A stretch of 64,000 nucleotides of DNA from Azospirillum baldaniorum. Its GTDB lineage: Bacteria > Pseudomonadota > Alphaproteobacteria > Azospirillales > Azospirillaceae. This document shows positions 1 through 8,942 of the stretch, in pieces (position 1 is the first letter of the stretch; every line of letters starts with the position of its first letter). The position numbers and the translations under genes were made by a program. The notes under the pieces were generated by a model. It was not told the DNA's origin. It made no database searches and was given only the letters and a program-made list of their open reading frames with translations. The stretch covers positions 62,001-126,000 of the forward strand of contig NZ_CP022261.1 in NCBI RefSeq assembly GCF_003119195.2, given 5' to 3'.

Positions 1-326
1 CTCAGCACCATGCCGCTGCGCGTGTTCGCCCCCAGCACGGCCTGCAGGCGGTGCCCGCCGGGAAGCGGTGAAGCCAGCAGAGGGAAGCGGTTCGGGTCGT
101 AGGGCCGCTTGAACAGGTTCTTGAGCTGATCGCAGAGGTCGCGGCTCCAGGAGAGATCGAGGCCGGCTCCATCCATCTTCTCGTAGCCGCGCCCGGCGAT
201 CTCGACCCAAAGGTCGCCGGGGCCGTTCAACGAGACCTCCACCACGTCGTCGCGACCGTAGATCAACGGCACCAGCGGGTCCAGCGTGGCCCGCAGGGCG
301 GCGTTCATCGGCGGGACGGCGCTCAT
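1..326 (-). CDS. virB11: VirB11-like type IV secretion ATPase, N-terminal part (cut by window edge)
   Basis: The ATG at 326 overlaps the stop of the upstream gene as ATGA, so this is the next gene of the virB operon. About 108 residues are visible. They fit the N-terminal domain of VirB11/TrbB hexameric ATPases: a short helix, a segment about DVVEVSLNGPGDLWVEI (the family's region on where the protein acts and what it binds), then FPLLASPLPGGHRLQAVLG, the usual lead-in to the catalytic domain. VirB11 powers pilus assembly and substrate transfer at the inner-membrane face. The Walker motifs would lie beyond base 1, so the assignment rests on the N-domain pattern and on position after virB10. 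Confidence 0.75.
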   Translation of the reverse strand, partial: MSAVPPMNAALRATLDPLVPLIYGRDDVVEVSLNGPGDLWVEIAGRGYEKMDGAGLDLSWSRDLCDQLKNLFKRPYDPNRFPLLASPLPGGHRLQAVLGANTRSGMVL

Positions 327-1459
327 GGGGCGCAGGCCGCGACGCGGGTGGCCGGCAACGGCCCGCGGTCGATCTCGATCCGCGAACCGTCGCCGCGGGT
401 GACCAGGCCGATGCGGCGCCACGCCTGCCACCGCTCGCAGCCGATCGTCACCGGCGCCCCTGCCGCCCGCGGCGCCGGGTCCTCCTCAAGCGCGTAAGGA
501 CGGGCCCGCTCCCGCGCCACGCCCGTCTCCAGCACGATCCGGTTGGTCGGGGTGTCGACGACCGTGTCCGACAGCTGCAGGCTGGTGCGCGCGGCGTCGT
601 CATGGCGCCAGCCGGTGTTGACGGTCAGGTGCTGGTAGGCCTCGTCCGGATTCTGGACGCAGCGGGTGACCCAACCAGCGAAGGTTTCCCCGGCCTCCCC
701 GGACACCGTCACCTGATACCAGCGGCGGGTGCCGTAGGAGGTGGCGCTTGCCAGATCGTGAACATACACCCCCGCACATCCCTCCGTCGTGGTGCGCAGC
801 GTTCCGCCTCCTTGCGGCTGGCAGGACCGGATGACCCGCGGCGGATCGGACTCGACGGTCACTTGCGTCCAGCTCAGCGCCGGAGCGCCGGCCACGACAC
901 TCTCCTTCGGCGGGGTGCACGTCTCCACGCGGTGCTTCCAGACCAGCGGCGCGTCGCGGCGTTCGGCGCAGGCCTGCGCCAGACGGGGGGCTGCGCCGCC
1001 GCCGTCCTCCGGAGGGCTGAAGACCGCCCGCGACTCCCCCATGGTGACGCCGTCCTCGAAGTCGTTGCGCATCCGGCAGCCGGAGACTGTGAGGCGCAGC
1101 GGCACCGTTTCGGCGCCGTCGCGCAGCGAACAGGGCTTCACCTCGATCTCCTCGCCGGCGGCGTCGCGGTACACCTCGCGCTCCTCGCGCCGGGCGACGC
1201 CGTGCGCCGGGTCGGGAACCCAGGAACAGCCCGCCTTCGTCCGGCGGATCTCGAACCGTCGGCCGTCGGCCTGGCACGCCGTCCTCCACACCGTGTGGCC
1301 GGCCCCGGCCTCGACGATCCGCGACTGCCCGAGCGCCACGCCGCTCTCGTAGACGATCTGATCGCCGCACCCGAACCACGTCCGCTGTTGGGCCTGGGAG
1401 GCGGACGGGACGAGCGTGGCGGCGGTGACGGCGGCGAGCAACAGGACGAGCTGTGACAT
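323..1459 (-). CDS. Exported cysteine-repeat protein inside the virB operon, function unknown
   Basis: The start at 1459 is chosen because GAGGAGAAG stands directly before it and because the protein then opens with a clean signal peptide (MSQLVLLLAAVTAATLVPSASQAQ, cleaved after AQA or nearby). The mature part, about 355 residues, holds roughly four copies of a loose unit: a Gly-Cys or Thr-Cys pair, about ten residues, a Gly, then an aromatic/Arg stretch, for example AGCSWVPDPAHG, SGCRMRNDFEDG and EGCAGVYVHDLAS. Many cysteines suggest disulfides formed in the periplasm. It sits between virB10 and virB11, where the standard Agrobacterium operon has nothing, and overlaps virB11 by 4 nt. I do not recognise a named family. 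A pilus- or core-associated periplasmic role is only an inference from position. Confidence 0.7.
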   Translation of the reverse strand: MSQLVLLLAAVTAATLVPSASQAQQRTWFGCGDQIVYESGVALGQSRIVEAGAGHTVWRTACQADGRRFEIRRTKAGCSWVPDPAHGVARREEREVYRDAAGEEIEVKPCSLRDGAETVPLRLTVSGCRMRNDFEDGVTMGESRAVFSPPEDGGGAAPRLAQACAERRDAPLVWKHRVETCTPPKESVVAGAPALSWTQVTVESDPPRVIRSCQPQGGGTLRTTTEGCAGVYVHDLASATSYGTRRWYQVTVSGEAGETFAGWVTRCVQNPDEAYQHLTVNTGWRHDDAARTSLQLSDTVVDTPTNRIVLETGVARERARPYALEEDPAPRAAGAPVTIGCERWQAWRRIGLVTRGDGSRIEIDRGPLPATRVAACAP

Positions 1460-1469
1460 GATCTTCTCC

Positions 1470-2915
1470 TCACTGGGGCGGCGGCAGCACGACCGGCCTG
1501 GTCGTCGCAGCGGCGCCCGCGCCCGTCGTGGTTCCCGCCCCGGCGGTGCGCACAGCCTGGTCCGCCGACCGTTCGCCGGGGCGGGCCAGCCACAGATCGA
1601 CCGAGGGCGACACCAGGAACTGATAGCCCCCATGAACGATGTGGACGTCGGTCAGGTCGAGATTCCGCTCCAGCAGTAGGCGGGCAATCGACTGGGCGTT
1701 CCGGTTGGCCTGGCCACCCGCCACCACCACCGTCTGGCCGTCGGCCGTGCCCTCGCCCTGGCGTGCCAACCGCTGCTCGATGACGCTGCCGGCGATCTCG
1801 ATCGCCCCGGCGATCACGGCCCCGCCGTACCGCTCGGCGACGCGCTGGTTGAGATCGTCCACGAGGCCGGCCCGGCCCATCAGATCGGCGCCGACGCCCG
1901 GGCTGGCGCGCAGGTCGAACTGCGCGTGGTCGACGGCCCGCACCAACCGGGTGAACTCCGTGCGCAGCCGCGTTTCGCCCCGACGCATGCCCTCGTAGCG
2001 CCCGTGCATCGTGCTGCCGGCGGGAATGACCACGGTCTTTCCGTCGGCGCCGTAGACGTCGCGCTCGACCATGGCGGTGACCGGCCCGCCGATCTGGGAA
2101 TTCACCGACCGTGTGAGGACGAGCGGGATCGGGGTGTCCTGGAGCACCGTCCGGGAGAGGTCCACCGGCTGGCTGGACACCACCCGTGGATAGTCCTCCC
2201 CGTAGCTTGCCGCCTCCGACGCCGCACCTGCGGGTTTCCCGGAGGTCGACATGGACGGACCGCGCGACAGACGGCCGTCGCTCCGCGGCGCCGCCGTGTC
2301 CACGATGCGGCTCCGGCCCAGCCCGGCGAGATGGTCGGCGCGCGCCGCTTCCACCAGCTCGGCGTAGCGGTCGCGCGGTGGCGCCGCTTCGGCCGGTGGG
2401 GCCGCGACCCGGTAGGGCACGCGCAGCGCGACGCCGGACCCGCCCACTCCGATCACCTCGCCGGCGCCGGCAGCCGTCACGGCCAGCTCGATCCGGCAGG
2501 AGGCCCCGGGCTCGAGCGCGCCGCCGCATCCCGACGCCGCCGCCACGCCGCCGGTCACGACGAGTTCGCTGACCGTCACCGCGGTCCCGCCGACGTTGTG
2601 CACGACGATGGGTGCGGCCATTCCCGGCATCGTCTCGACCGACGACGGGATGGCCAGCAGACGCCCGGGAGCCGGCGCCGGCTCCTGCGCCGGCGGAGGG
2701 GCCGGAGCGGCTGCGACCAGAGGAGCGGACAGCTCGAGCGGTTCGGGCGCCGCCCGTGGCGGCGTCGGCGGTGGCGGCGGAGCGGGCTTCTCGCCCTCCC
2801 CGCCCAGCGACAGGGCAAGGGCCGCCAGGGCCCCGAGCAGCCCGGCGGCCAGCCCGAGCCGCCGCGGGGAGGTTTTGGCCAGGAGCGCGCGCCAGGACGG
2901 CGCCGGGGCGTTCAT
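1470..2915 (-). CDS. virB10: VirB10/TrbI-family type IV secretion core protein
   Basis: 481 residues. The start at 2915 overlaps the virB9 stop by 4 nt. The order is a cytoplasmic N-terminus, one transmembrane helix (about residues 20-38, LGLAAGLLGALAALALSLGG), a proline-rich stretch, and a C-terminal beta-barrel domain typical of VirB10 (TVLQDTPIPLVLTRSVNSQI; VIPAGSTMHGRYEGM; GRAGLVDDLNQRVAERYGGA). VirB10 spans the envelope and links inner-membrane ATPases to the outer-membrane pore. Between the proline-rich part and the barrel is an added beta-rich segment of about 80 residues (IPSSVETMPGMAAPIVVHNV...GALEPGASCRIEL) that resembles an immunoglobulin-like fold. That is not standard in short VirB10 proteins. 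Confidence 0.9.
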   Translation of the reverse strand: MNAPAPSWRALLAKTSPRRLGLAAGLLGALAALALSLGGEGEKPAPPPPPTPPRAAPEPLELSAPLVAAAPAPPPAQEPAPAPGRLLAIPSSVETMPGMAAPIVVHNVGGTAVTVSELVVTGGVAAASGCGGALEPGASCRIELAVTAAGAGEVIGVGGSGVALRVPYRVAAPPAEAAPPRDRYAELVEAARADHLAGLGRSRIVDTAAPRSDGRLSRGPSMSTSGKPAGAASEAASYGEDYPRVVSSQPVDLSRTVLQDTPIPLVLTRSVNSQIGGPVTAMVERDVYGADGKTVVIPAGSTMHGRYEGMRRGETRLRTEFTRLVRAVDHAQFDLRASPGVGADLMGRAGLVDDLNQRVAERYGGAVIAGAIEIAGSVIEQRLARQGEGTADGQTVVVAGGQANRNAQSIARLLLERNLDLTDVHIVHGGYQFLVSPSVDLWLARPGERSADQAVRTAGAGTTTGAGAAATTRPVVLPPPQ

Positions 2916-4276
2916 GGCGCGCTCCCCCAACGGCCGAGGGCGGCGTCCACGGTGGCGGCGGGCGACGCAGCCGGCTTGAAGCGGTTGCGGACGCACAGAT
3001 AGAGGTCGCCGGATTTCAGCGTCAGATCGCCGACCGCGTCGATGATCAGGATCTGGCCTTTCGAACCGCCCCAGCGCACGGCCACCGGCTGGTCGACGCC
3101 GCCGACCAGCAGGAAGGCGGCCGGCAGGCGGGTCGATCCCAGGCGCTCGCCGTAGTCGAGGAAGGTCCGCCGACCGTCGTGGAAGGCGCGAAGCGGACCC
3201 AGCACGCGCGAGGCCTCGTCCGGAGCGAACACCCGGATGTCGTCGAAGGACAGATCCTCGACCCGGAAGGGATGCACCGTGGCGAAGTCGCCCCCGCCGG
3301 CCCCGCCGTCGGGAGCGCCCTCCTCGGCCCGCTCCTCCCGCCACAGGCTGGCGCGGTCGTAGCCGCCGCGCGGCGGGACGGAACCTCCCCCCATTGCCCC
3401 GTTGAGTCCGACCTCGACGCTCAGCGGGCTGCGCGCCGTGCGGCCCGAGCGGGCGCAATAGGCGTCGTCGTCGATGAAGGCCGTCAGATCGGTGACCTGC
3501 GCGGCCTTCACGGTCTCCGACCGCAGGTAGAAAGTGTAGAGCCGGCCGCTGCGGGCGATCACCTGCATCGCGGTGTCCACGCCGGCCCGGTCGGGCCGGA
3601 CGAGGAGCAGGTTCGCATGCCCGTCGGGGATCTCCCACGGAAAGCTCTCCTCGTCCCCGAAGGAGACCCGGCTGATCGTTTCGCACGGCGGGAGCACCAC
3701 GGAGGTCGTCATGCCCAGCCGCAGGCGCAGCGGCATGACCCGGTTGACCCGGTGAGCGAAGCGGACGGTGCCCGGCTCGACCTGCCCCGGCGCCGGCACC
3801 GCGTCGTCCCAGGCCGGCTGGATGCGCCCGAGCGAGACTCCCCGAAGGATCGCCTCCTGGTAAGGCCCGGTGCCCTCAGGCGCCGCTCCGGCCTCGCCCG
3901 ACCGCTGCAGCACCGGATAGTCGCCCCGGTTCTGCGCGTCGGCGTCGAGGCCGCGCGGCTGCCGTGTCGAGGGGGCCACCGCCGCCGTCGCACCCCCTCC
4001 GGAGCGTTCGGCGGGCCGCGGCAGGGTGAGGCCGCCGTCCGGCGATCCGGCGGGTTCGGCCTTCGGCTTGGGCAGCGCTATTCCCGGCTCCGCGACGCTG
4101 TCGATCAACCCGGGAAGCGGCGCCCCGTCCGGCGTGGCCAGCCCCGGCGGCACCGCCTGCGCATTAGCCAAGCGTGCAAGCGCGCAGGAGGCCAGCAGGA
4201 CGACGGCGAGGCCGAGTGCGAAGCCATGTCGGAACCTTGCCGGCATCCCGCGGTCAGGAACGGCGCGAAAGGTCAT
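2912..4276 (-). CDS. virB9: VirB9/TrbG-family type IV secretion protein
   Basis: 454 residues from the ATG at 4276, which overlaps virB8 by 23 nt and has a weak GGGTGA upstream. An ATG at 4246 (MPARFRHGFALGLAV) would remove the overlap and give a neater signal peptide, so the start is uncertain. A hydrophobic signal region ends near ANAQA. The first 170 mature residues are a long disordered Pro/Gly/Ala linker. The VirB9 N-domain follows (RFAHRVNRVMPLRLRLGM; VVLPPCETISRVSFGD; FYLRSE), and then the C-domain ending in FLLVGGVDQPVAVRWGGSKG. VirB9 forms the outer-membrane core ring with VirB7 and VirB10. At about 450 residues it is longer than the usual 270-300, and the linker accounts for the excess. 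Confidence 0.88.
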   Translation of the reverse strand: MTFRAVPDRGMPARFRHGFALGLAVVLLASCALARLANAQAVPPGLATPDGAPLPGLIDSVAEPGIALPKPKAEPAGSPDGGLTLPRPAERSGGGATAAVAPSTRQPRGLDADAQNRGDYPVLQRSGEAGAAPEGTGPYQEAILRGVSLGRIQPAWDDAVPAPGQVEPGTVRFAHRVNRVMPLRLRLGMTTSVVLPPCETISRVSFGDEESFPWEIPDGHANLLLVRPDRAGVDTAMQVIARSGRLYTFYLRSETVKAAQVTDLTAFIDDDAYCARSGRTARSPLSVEVGLNGAMGGGSVPPRGGYDRASLWREERAEEGAPDGGAGGGDFATVHPFRVEDLSFDDIRVFAPDEASRVLGPLRAFHDGRRTFLDYGERLGSTRLPAAFLLVGGVDQPVAVRWGGSKGQILIIDAVGDLTLKSGDLYLCVRNRFKPAASPAATVDAALGRWGSAP

Positions 4277-4973
4277 ATTGAATCACCCGAAATCCGAAGG
4301 CGAGGTCGCTGTCCTGCGGCAGAAGCCCCTCGCCTTCCACGATGGTCCCGTCCAACTCCACCAGCTCCGGATAGCCGATCCGGAGCAGCACCCGCAGGGA
4401 CTGCGTGCCCAGATCCATGCCCTTCTCGGTGTCGCGCACCGTGAAGTCGACGTAGTACAGGCCCGGAGACGCCAGGTTGATGGACTCGATCTTGACGGCG
4501 CGCTCGGCCCCGCGCGCCAAGGCCTGGATCACCAGCTTCTGGTTGCGCGCCCGGAAGCCCTCGTAGACCTCCGTCGTCGACCGCCGGGCGACCCAGCCGT
4601 CTGTTGGCCGCATCCGCACCTTCATCAGCCCCTCGTCGGCCACCACGCCCTCGCGGATGCGGACATACTGGGCGACCCACGCCCTTTCGGTGACCGCGAA
4701 GCTGGTGGTCTGCCGCCGCAGGGGCGCCGCTTCGACCACCGCATCCATCGCCGGGGCGACGGTGATCGCGTATGGGATCTTCTCCTTCAGCGGCGTGAGC
4801 CGGACGAGCGCCTGGCCGAGCGTGATGTTCAGGGCCATCGACAGGCACAGCAGGATGCCGAGAAGGCGGGCGACCCAGCCGACCACGCCGATCCCGTCGC
4901 CGCTGTCGTGCTTGTCCCACACCCGCTCGACCGCGACGAGGTTGCTATCGCTTCGTGAACCGGCGCCGAACAT
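4254..4973 (-). CDS. virB8: VirB8-family type IV secretion inner-membrane protein
   Basis: 239 residues. A short cytoplasmic N-terminus is followed by one transmembrane helix (about residues 30-52, VGWVARLLGILLCLSMALNI) and a periplasmic NTF2-like domain with the family's spacing (KEKIPYAITV; ERAWVAQYVRIREG; YEGFRARNQ; YYVDFTVRDTEKG; LRIGYPELVELDG). VirB8 is the assembly platform bound to the inner membrane and contacts VirB9 and VirB10. It lies 15 nt after the lipoprotein gene and overlaps virB9, as in other virB operons. Confidence 0.9.
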   Translation of the reverse strand: MFGAGSRSDSNLVAVERVWDKHDSGDGIGVVGWVARLLGILLCLSMALNITLGQALVRLTPLKEKIPYAITVAPAMDAVVEAAPLRRQTTSFAVTERAWVAQYVRIREGVVADEGLMKVRMRPTDGWVARRSTTEVYEGFRARNQKLVIQALARGAERAVKIESINLASPGLYYVDFTVRDTEKGMDLGTQSLRVLLRIGYPELVELDGTIVEGEGLLPQDSDLAFGFRVIQYDLSRRS

Positions 4974-4988
4974 GAGGATCTCCGGACG

Positions 4989-5177
4989 TCAGGCGGCGGA
5001 CGCCGCGGGCGGGAGCCCGGCCGGCGACCTCGACAACGGCAACTCGACGCAGGCGCAGGGGCTGCGTTGCCGGTCATCCATACCGCCGCCGATCCTCTGG
5101 CGGGGAAGGTCGACGGACCCGCCGGACGAGCAGCCGGCCAGGATCAGGGCGCACAGCGCCAGAAGCGGTCGCACCAC
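4989..5177 (-). CDS. virB7: VirB7-like small lipoprotein
   Basis: 62 residues from a GTG that directly abuts the stop of the preceding gene (a second GTG follows immediately). It opens MVRPLLALCALILAGCSS, a lipoprotein signal with an LAGC lipobox, so Cys16 would be lipidated. The remainder is short and carries one CAC motif. VirB7 proteins are small outer-membrane lipoproteins that stabilise VirB9, sometimes through a disulfide. The call rests on size, lipobox and its place just before virB8, since VirB7 sequences are poorly conserved. Confidence 0.65.
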   Translation of the reverse strand: MVRPLLALCALILAGCSSGGSVDLPRQRIGGGMDDRQRSPCACVELPLSRSPAGLPPAASAA

Positions 5178-6083
5178 TTACGCATCCTCCAACAAGGGCT
5201 TGTAGCCCGGCCCGATGTCCTCCCGGCGCAGAGCCTCTGCGGCGTGGATCCGCAGCAGGGCCGCCAGCAGGCGGTTCGTGGTCTGGGATTCCTCCAAAAG
5301 CCCGATCAGCGCCGCTCCGATGGCCGCGTTCTGCGCCCGTTCGCTCGCCGCGTTGTTCATCCCGTCGCTGAGCTGGGCCAGGCGCTCGTTTCCGGCCTGA
5401 CTGCTGGCGATGCCGTGATAGGCGGTGCCCAGACCGTCGAACGCCGCGTTTCTCCCTTCGGCCACCCGTCGGCGCTGCACCCGTTCGATTCCAGCCAAGT
5501 CGGACCCGGCGGGTGGGGCGAAGCATTGGCGGGAACGGACGGCTCCATCCGCCGGAGTCTTGAAGACGGTGGAGGGCTCGCCTTGAAACGCCGTCAGCCC
5601 ACGCTGCAGGTTGAGCGGCATCGATGTGCTCGACGCGGTCCGCGCCGTTCCACCCAATGCGCCCAGGCTTACCGCGCCCGCCCCGCCCAGGACGCTCTTC
5701 AACATGCTCTGGACCTCGGGCGCGAGGTCGGCGACGCTGGAGCCCCGCCCCTGGCCATCGAGCATCTGCGACTGCAGGGCGCGGATTTCCGCCAGCTTGT
5801 CGATCACGCCCTTCAAGGTCGCGTTGACGCCCTGAACCGACGCATCGACCATCGGGTCGTAGACGGTCGGCGGGCAGCACACCGCCTGCGCCGGCTTCGC
5901 AAAAAGCGCCGTTGCCCCGACGCCGAGCAGCAGAGCCGGCACGGCCCGCCGACCGACCCCCGCCATGCCGCTTTGGGGCGGCCCACCGCCATGGTCTTTC
6001 TCGACTTCGCCCCGCGGCTCGCCGGCCGCCCGCATCAACAGGCGGCCCGCACCGCCGACCGCTCTACGCCACCACGCCGTCAT
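5178..6083 (-). CDS. VirB5-like exported conjugation protein
   Basis: 301 residues from the ATG at 6083, which overlaps the virB4 stop as ATGA. The N-terminus is unusual: about 45 charged residues precede a hydrophobic segment ending PALLLGVGATALFAKPAQAV that looks like an export signal with an AQA cleavage site. The rest is mostly helical (VQGVNATLKGVIDKLAEIRALQSQML; AAIGAALIGLLEESQTTNRLLAALLRIHAAEALR), as in VirB5/TrbJ minor pilus proteins. The place between virB4 and virB7/virB8 is where virB5 is found. An internal start closer to the hydrophobic segment is possible. The family call is an inference from fold pattern and position. Confidence 0.6.
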   Translation of the reverse strand: MTAWWRRAVGGAGRLLMRAAGEPRGEVEKDHGGGPPQSGMAGVGRRAVPALLLGVGATALFAKPAQAVCCPPTVYDPMVDASVQGVNATLKGVIDKLAEIRALQSQMLDGQGRGSSVADLAPEVQSMLKSVLGGAGAVSLGALGGTARTASSTSMPLNLQRGLTAFQGEPSTVFKTPADGAVRSRQCFAPPAGSDLAGIERVQRRRVAEGRNAAFDGLGTAYHGIASSQAGNERLAQLSDGMNNAASERAQNAAIGAALIGLLEESQTTNRLLAALLRIHAAEALRREDIGPGYKPLLEDA

Positions 6084-8605
6084 GAGGCCGCCCTCTCCGT
6101 TCCGAATTCGTCCAGATACGCGTCGCGCCAATCGACCGGGTCCCAGTCCTTCAAATGCCGCGCCCGCTCGACGCACCCGACGTCGGAGGCGAAGCAGCAG
6201 GCCAAGTCTCCCAGAGCGGCCGTCGAGAATTCGAGCACCGCCGATTCCCCGGCGTTCGGTTTCTTGAGAAGGACCGGGTGCTCCATGTGGTCGTAGCTGC
6301 GGTCCGACCCGTCCACGAAGGCGAACTCCTCCGGCGTCAGCCACTCCTCGTAGTCCGCGTACTTCGCCCCGCGGTCGGGATGGAAGATCCACGTTGCCGT
6401 CTGCGACCGCATGATCTTCGGCAGGTTGGGGTGGATCTCCGACAGGGACGACGGCCGCTGCCACAGCGTCATCACCGCGATGAAGTCCTTTCGCACCTGC
6501 TGCATCCAGTCGATGCCGTTCTTCAGGAATTCGTCGCTGCTCCACAGCGCCGCGGTCTCGTCGATCAGGATGATTCCGCCGCGGCCTTCCCGGCGCACGC
6601 GCTCCGTCACCAGATAGGCCACATCCTCGACCAGCGGGGGCGCCAGCACCGGGTCCTTCAGGACGGTGGTGAAGTCGAAGGCGAGCAGGTCGCTCTCACC
6701 GATCGGCACGCGCTCGGTGCCCGAGAACACCGATCCGTAGGTCCCGCCGGGAAGCCAACGCTGCATCTGGGTGAAGGCCGGCGAGCCGGGATCGAACCCC
6801 GCCTCCACCACCGTGGCCAGAGTCCGTTCGTCCATCGGCGTGCCGGCGCTTTCCATGCGCACGAGCGCGTTGACCGCCTTCTGGTACATCCGCTCGCTGT
6901 CGGGGTCCGACAGGCCGGTGAGCAGCCGGAACAGCTTCGCCAGATGGGCGCGCACCGCGGTGGTCGGCGGACGCTGCAGCGGCTGAAGCTGCGCGTCCGT
7001 TTCCCCGCCCGGGCGATCCGACAGCAAGCTGACGTAGCGCCCGCCGCACATGGTCGTGGCGACATACTGGCCGAACCGCGAATCGAACAGGGTGGCGATC
7101 AGTCCCGGGAAGTGCTCCAGGGCGCCGATCACCAGAAGGTCGGCCACCGTCGTCTTGCCCGACCCCGTGCGCCCGAAGATGATGGTGTGGGCGAGCGCGT
7201 CGCGCTTGGCCGTCTCGTGAAGGTTGACGTAGTAGGGCGTTCCGGACGCGGTCAGAGCGCGCAAGATCCAGCTGTCGCCCGCGCCGCTCCCCCACCCCGA
7301 GCGGGGAAGCCCGGCCTTCGGCGTTTCGAAGACCACGAGGTCGGCGACGTTCTGGCAAACGGCGCGAACCTCGCGGATGAAGCTCCAGTCCTCCCATCCG
7401 GGCAGCATCGACCACCACAGCACCCCGGCCAGGTCCCGCTCGACCACGGTTTCCGCATGGAAGGTCTGAAACACCGCCTCAACCTGCTTCTGGACGCGGG
7501 CCGCTTCGTCCGGGCTGTCGCCGAAGGCGAAAACGGTCAGGGCATGGCGGACCAGCCGCTCCCGTTCCCGGGAATTCGGAGCGATCATTTCCTTGACCTC
7601 CAGGAACTCGGCCGCCGCCTGCTGGGACACCCAGGTCGAGGCGGCGCCGCGTTCGAGCTGGTCCAGCGTGAACGTCCCACCCATCTCCGAATGCACATAG
7701 GCGGCGTTGAGCACCAGCAGCTCGCCGTCCAACGCCTGCAGCCGAGCGACCAGCTCCTCGGGCGTCGCCCCGCCCCAGCTGCTGAGGGTGATCACCTGCG
7801 CGTAAGCCTTGCTCTGGCCATGGGAATGGATCATCAGGCCGCTGTCGGGATTGAGGTCGACCGAATCCACCGCGACCAGCCGCGCCACGTCCAGGCGCCC
7901 GACCGGGGACGGCCGCGTCACCCGGCTGACCAGATGCCCCCAGAATTCGAGCAGGGTGCTGGCCGGCTGGCTTCCCTCCTCCAGGCCCACCTCGCCCAGA
8001 TCCATGGGCTGGAAATCCTCCAGCGCCTTCCACACCTGGGCGCGCGCGCTCTCGAGCCGGGCGCGCGCGTCGTCGCCGTTGCCGCGCACGCTGAGCACGA
8101 CGACGTGGCGGTTGCGGTAGGCGCGTTTGAACTGCGCCTCCCACCGCCCAATTACCCGGCTGCGCAGCGCCAGCCCCGCCGCGTTGCCGCGGGCGGCCCT
8201 ACGCTGCGGCGGCGATGCCGGGACGCGCTCCCGCAGGTCGAAGACGCGGACATGCACGTCGATCTCGGACAGGAGCTGGAACATCTGCCGGCGCCGGTCG
8301 CGCCGCTCGTAGCGGACCTCTTCGTTGGCGCCGGAATAGTCGAGGCCGGCAAGCTCGATCGCGACGCTGAGCGTGCCGTTGCGGCTGCGCAGCGTCCGGC
8401 CGTCGGACAGGATCTTGTCGAACAGCACATACTCGCTGAGCTTCGTCCGCCGCAGCGGCGGCACGGCCAGCCGCCCGAGAGGCGGCACGAGGGCGATGCC
8501 CAACCCCACGGCGATGCCGACGACCGACACCCAGGTCGCCGCGACTTCCCACCAGGAGCTCCCTCCCCGGAGCAGGTCGTCCAGGGCGGCCAGCGAGACG
8601 CTCAT
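6080..8605 (-). CDS. virB4: VirB4-family type IV secretion ATPase
   Basis: 841 residues. The ATG at 8605 overlaps the virB3 stop by ATGA. The N-terminus has one hydrophobic segment (about 17-40, WEVAATWVSVVGIAVGLGIA), then the long CagE/TrbE N-domain. The P-loop follows at about residue 477 (IIFGRTGSGKTTVADLL), with Walker B at about 677 (GIILIDETAALW) and the late motif MQQVRKDFIAVMTLWQRPSS. VirB4 is the largest T4SS ATPase. It drives pilin extraction and substrate transfer from the inner membrane. Both ATPase motifs are intact and the length is normal for the family. Confidence 0.93.
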   Translation of the reverse strand: MSVSLAALDDLLRGGSSWWEVAATWVSVVGIAVGLGIALVPPLGRLAVPPLRRTKLSEYVLFDKILSDGRTLRSRNGTLSVAIELAGLDYSGANEEVRYERRDRRRQMFQLLSEIDVHVRVFDLRERVPASPPQRRAARGNAAGLALRSRVIGRWEAQFKRAYRNRHVVVLSVRGNGDDARARLESARAQVWKALEDFQPMDLGEVGLEEGSQPASTLLEFWGHLVSRVTRPSPVGRLDVARLVAVDSVDLNPDSGLMIHSHGQSKAYAQVITLSSWGGATPEELVARLQALDGELLVLNAAYVHSEMGGTFTLDQLERGAASTWVSQQAAAEFLEVKEMIAPNSRERERLVRHALTVFAFGDSPDEAARVQKQVEAVFQTFHAETVVERDLAGVLWWSMLPGWEDWSFIREVRAVCQNVADLVVFETPKAGLPRSGWGSGAGDSWILRALTASGTPYYVNLHETAKRDALAHTIIFGRTGSGKTTVADLLVIGALEHFPGLIATLFDSRFGQYVATTMCGGRYVSLLSDRPGGETDAQLQPLQRPPTTAVRAHLAKLFRLLTGLSDPDSERMYQKAVNALVRMESAGTPMDERTLATVVEAGFDPGSPAFTQMQRWLPGGTYGSVFSGTERVPIGESDLLAFDFTTVLKDPVLAPPLVEDVAYLVTERVRREGRGGIILIDETAALWSSDEFLKNGIDWMQQVRKDFIAVMTLWQRPSSLSEIHPNLPKIMRSQTATWIFHPDRGAKYADYEEWLTPEEFAFVDGSDRSYDHMEHPVLLKKPNAGESAVLEFSTAALGDLACCFASDVGCVERARHLKDWDPVDWRDAYLDEFGTERAAS

Positions 8606-8937
8606 GGATCGGCTCCTATGAGTCCGCGCCGCATCAGGATCATGCGGGGGCGCGAGGCCGGAGACATCGGCGCGCGGGGATCGAAGCGGGCGCGCCACAC
8701 CGCGACGATGTGACGGTCGCGGCGGAAGCAGCGCGCGAAATAGAGGTGCATGCCGATGCACAGCACCGCCGTCAGCTCGGTCCGCACCAGCGTGCCGTCG
8801 GCCAGGCCGACGGCAACCCCGGCAACCGTGCCGACGACGATGTTCAGGCACCACAGCTGGAGGGGCACCCAGAGCATGTGGAGCGGATAGGCGACCGCCG
8901 TGTACACCGGGGTCGTCAGGCGCCGGGCCGCGGCCAT
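8602..8937 (-). CDS. virB3: VirB3-like type IV secretion membrane protein
   Basis: 111 residues with two adjacent hydrophobic segments in the first 65 (YPLHMLWVPLQLWCLNIVVGTV and a stretch ending in ELTAVLCIGMHLYFARCF), then a basic tail. Small size, the opening LTTPVYTAVAYPL, and its location directly between virB2 and virB4 fit VirB3, the inner-membrane partner of VirB4. It is overlapped by virB4 at its end and lies 5 nt after virB2. Confidence 0.82.
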   Translation of the reverse strand: MAAARRLTTPVYTAVAYPLHMLWVPLQLWCLNIVVGTVAGVAVGLADGTLVRTELTAVLCIGMHLYFARCFRRDRHIVAVWRARFDPRAPMSPASRPRMILMRRGLIGADP

Positions 8938-8942
8938 CGCCG

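Noticed and set aside
6155..8713. A long plus-strand open frame opposite virB4
   Set aside because: Shadow frame caused by high GC. VirB4 on the minus strand has complete ATPase motifs.
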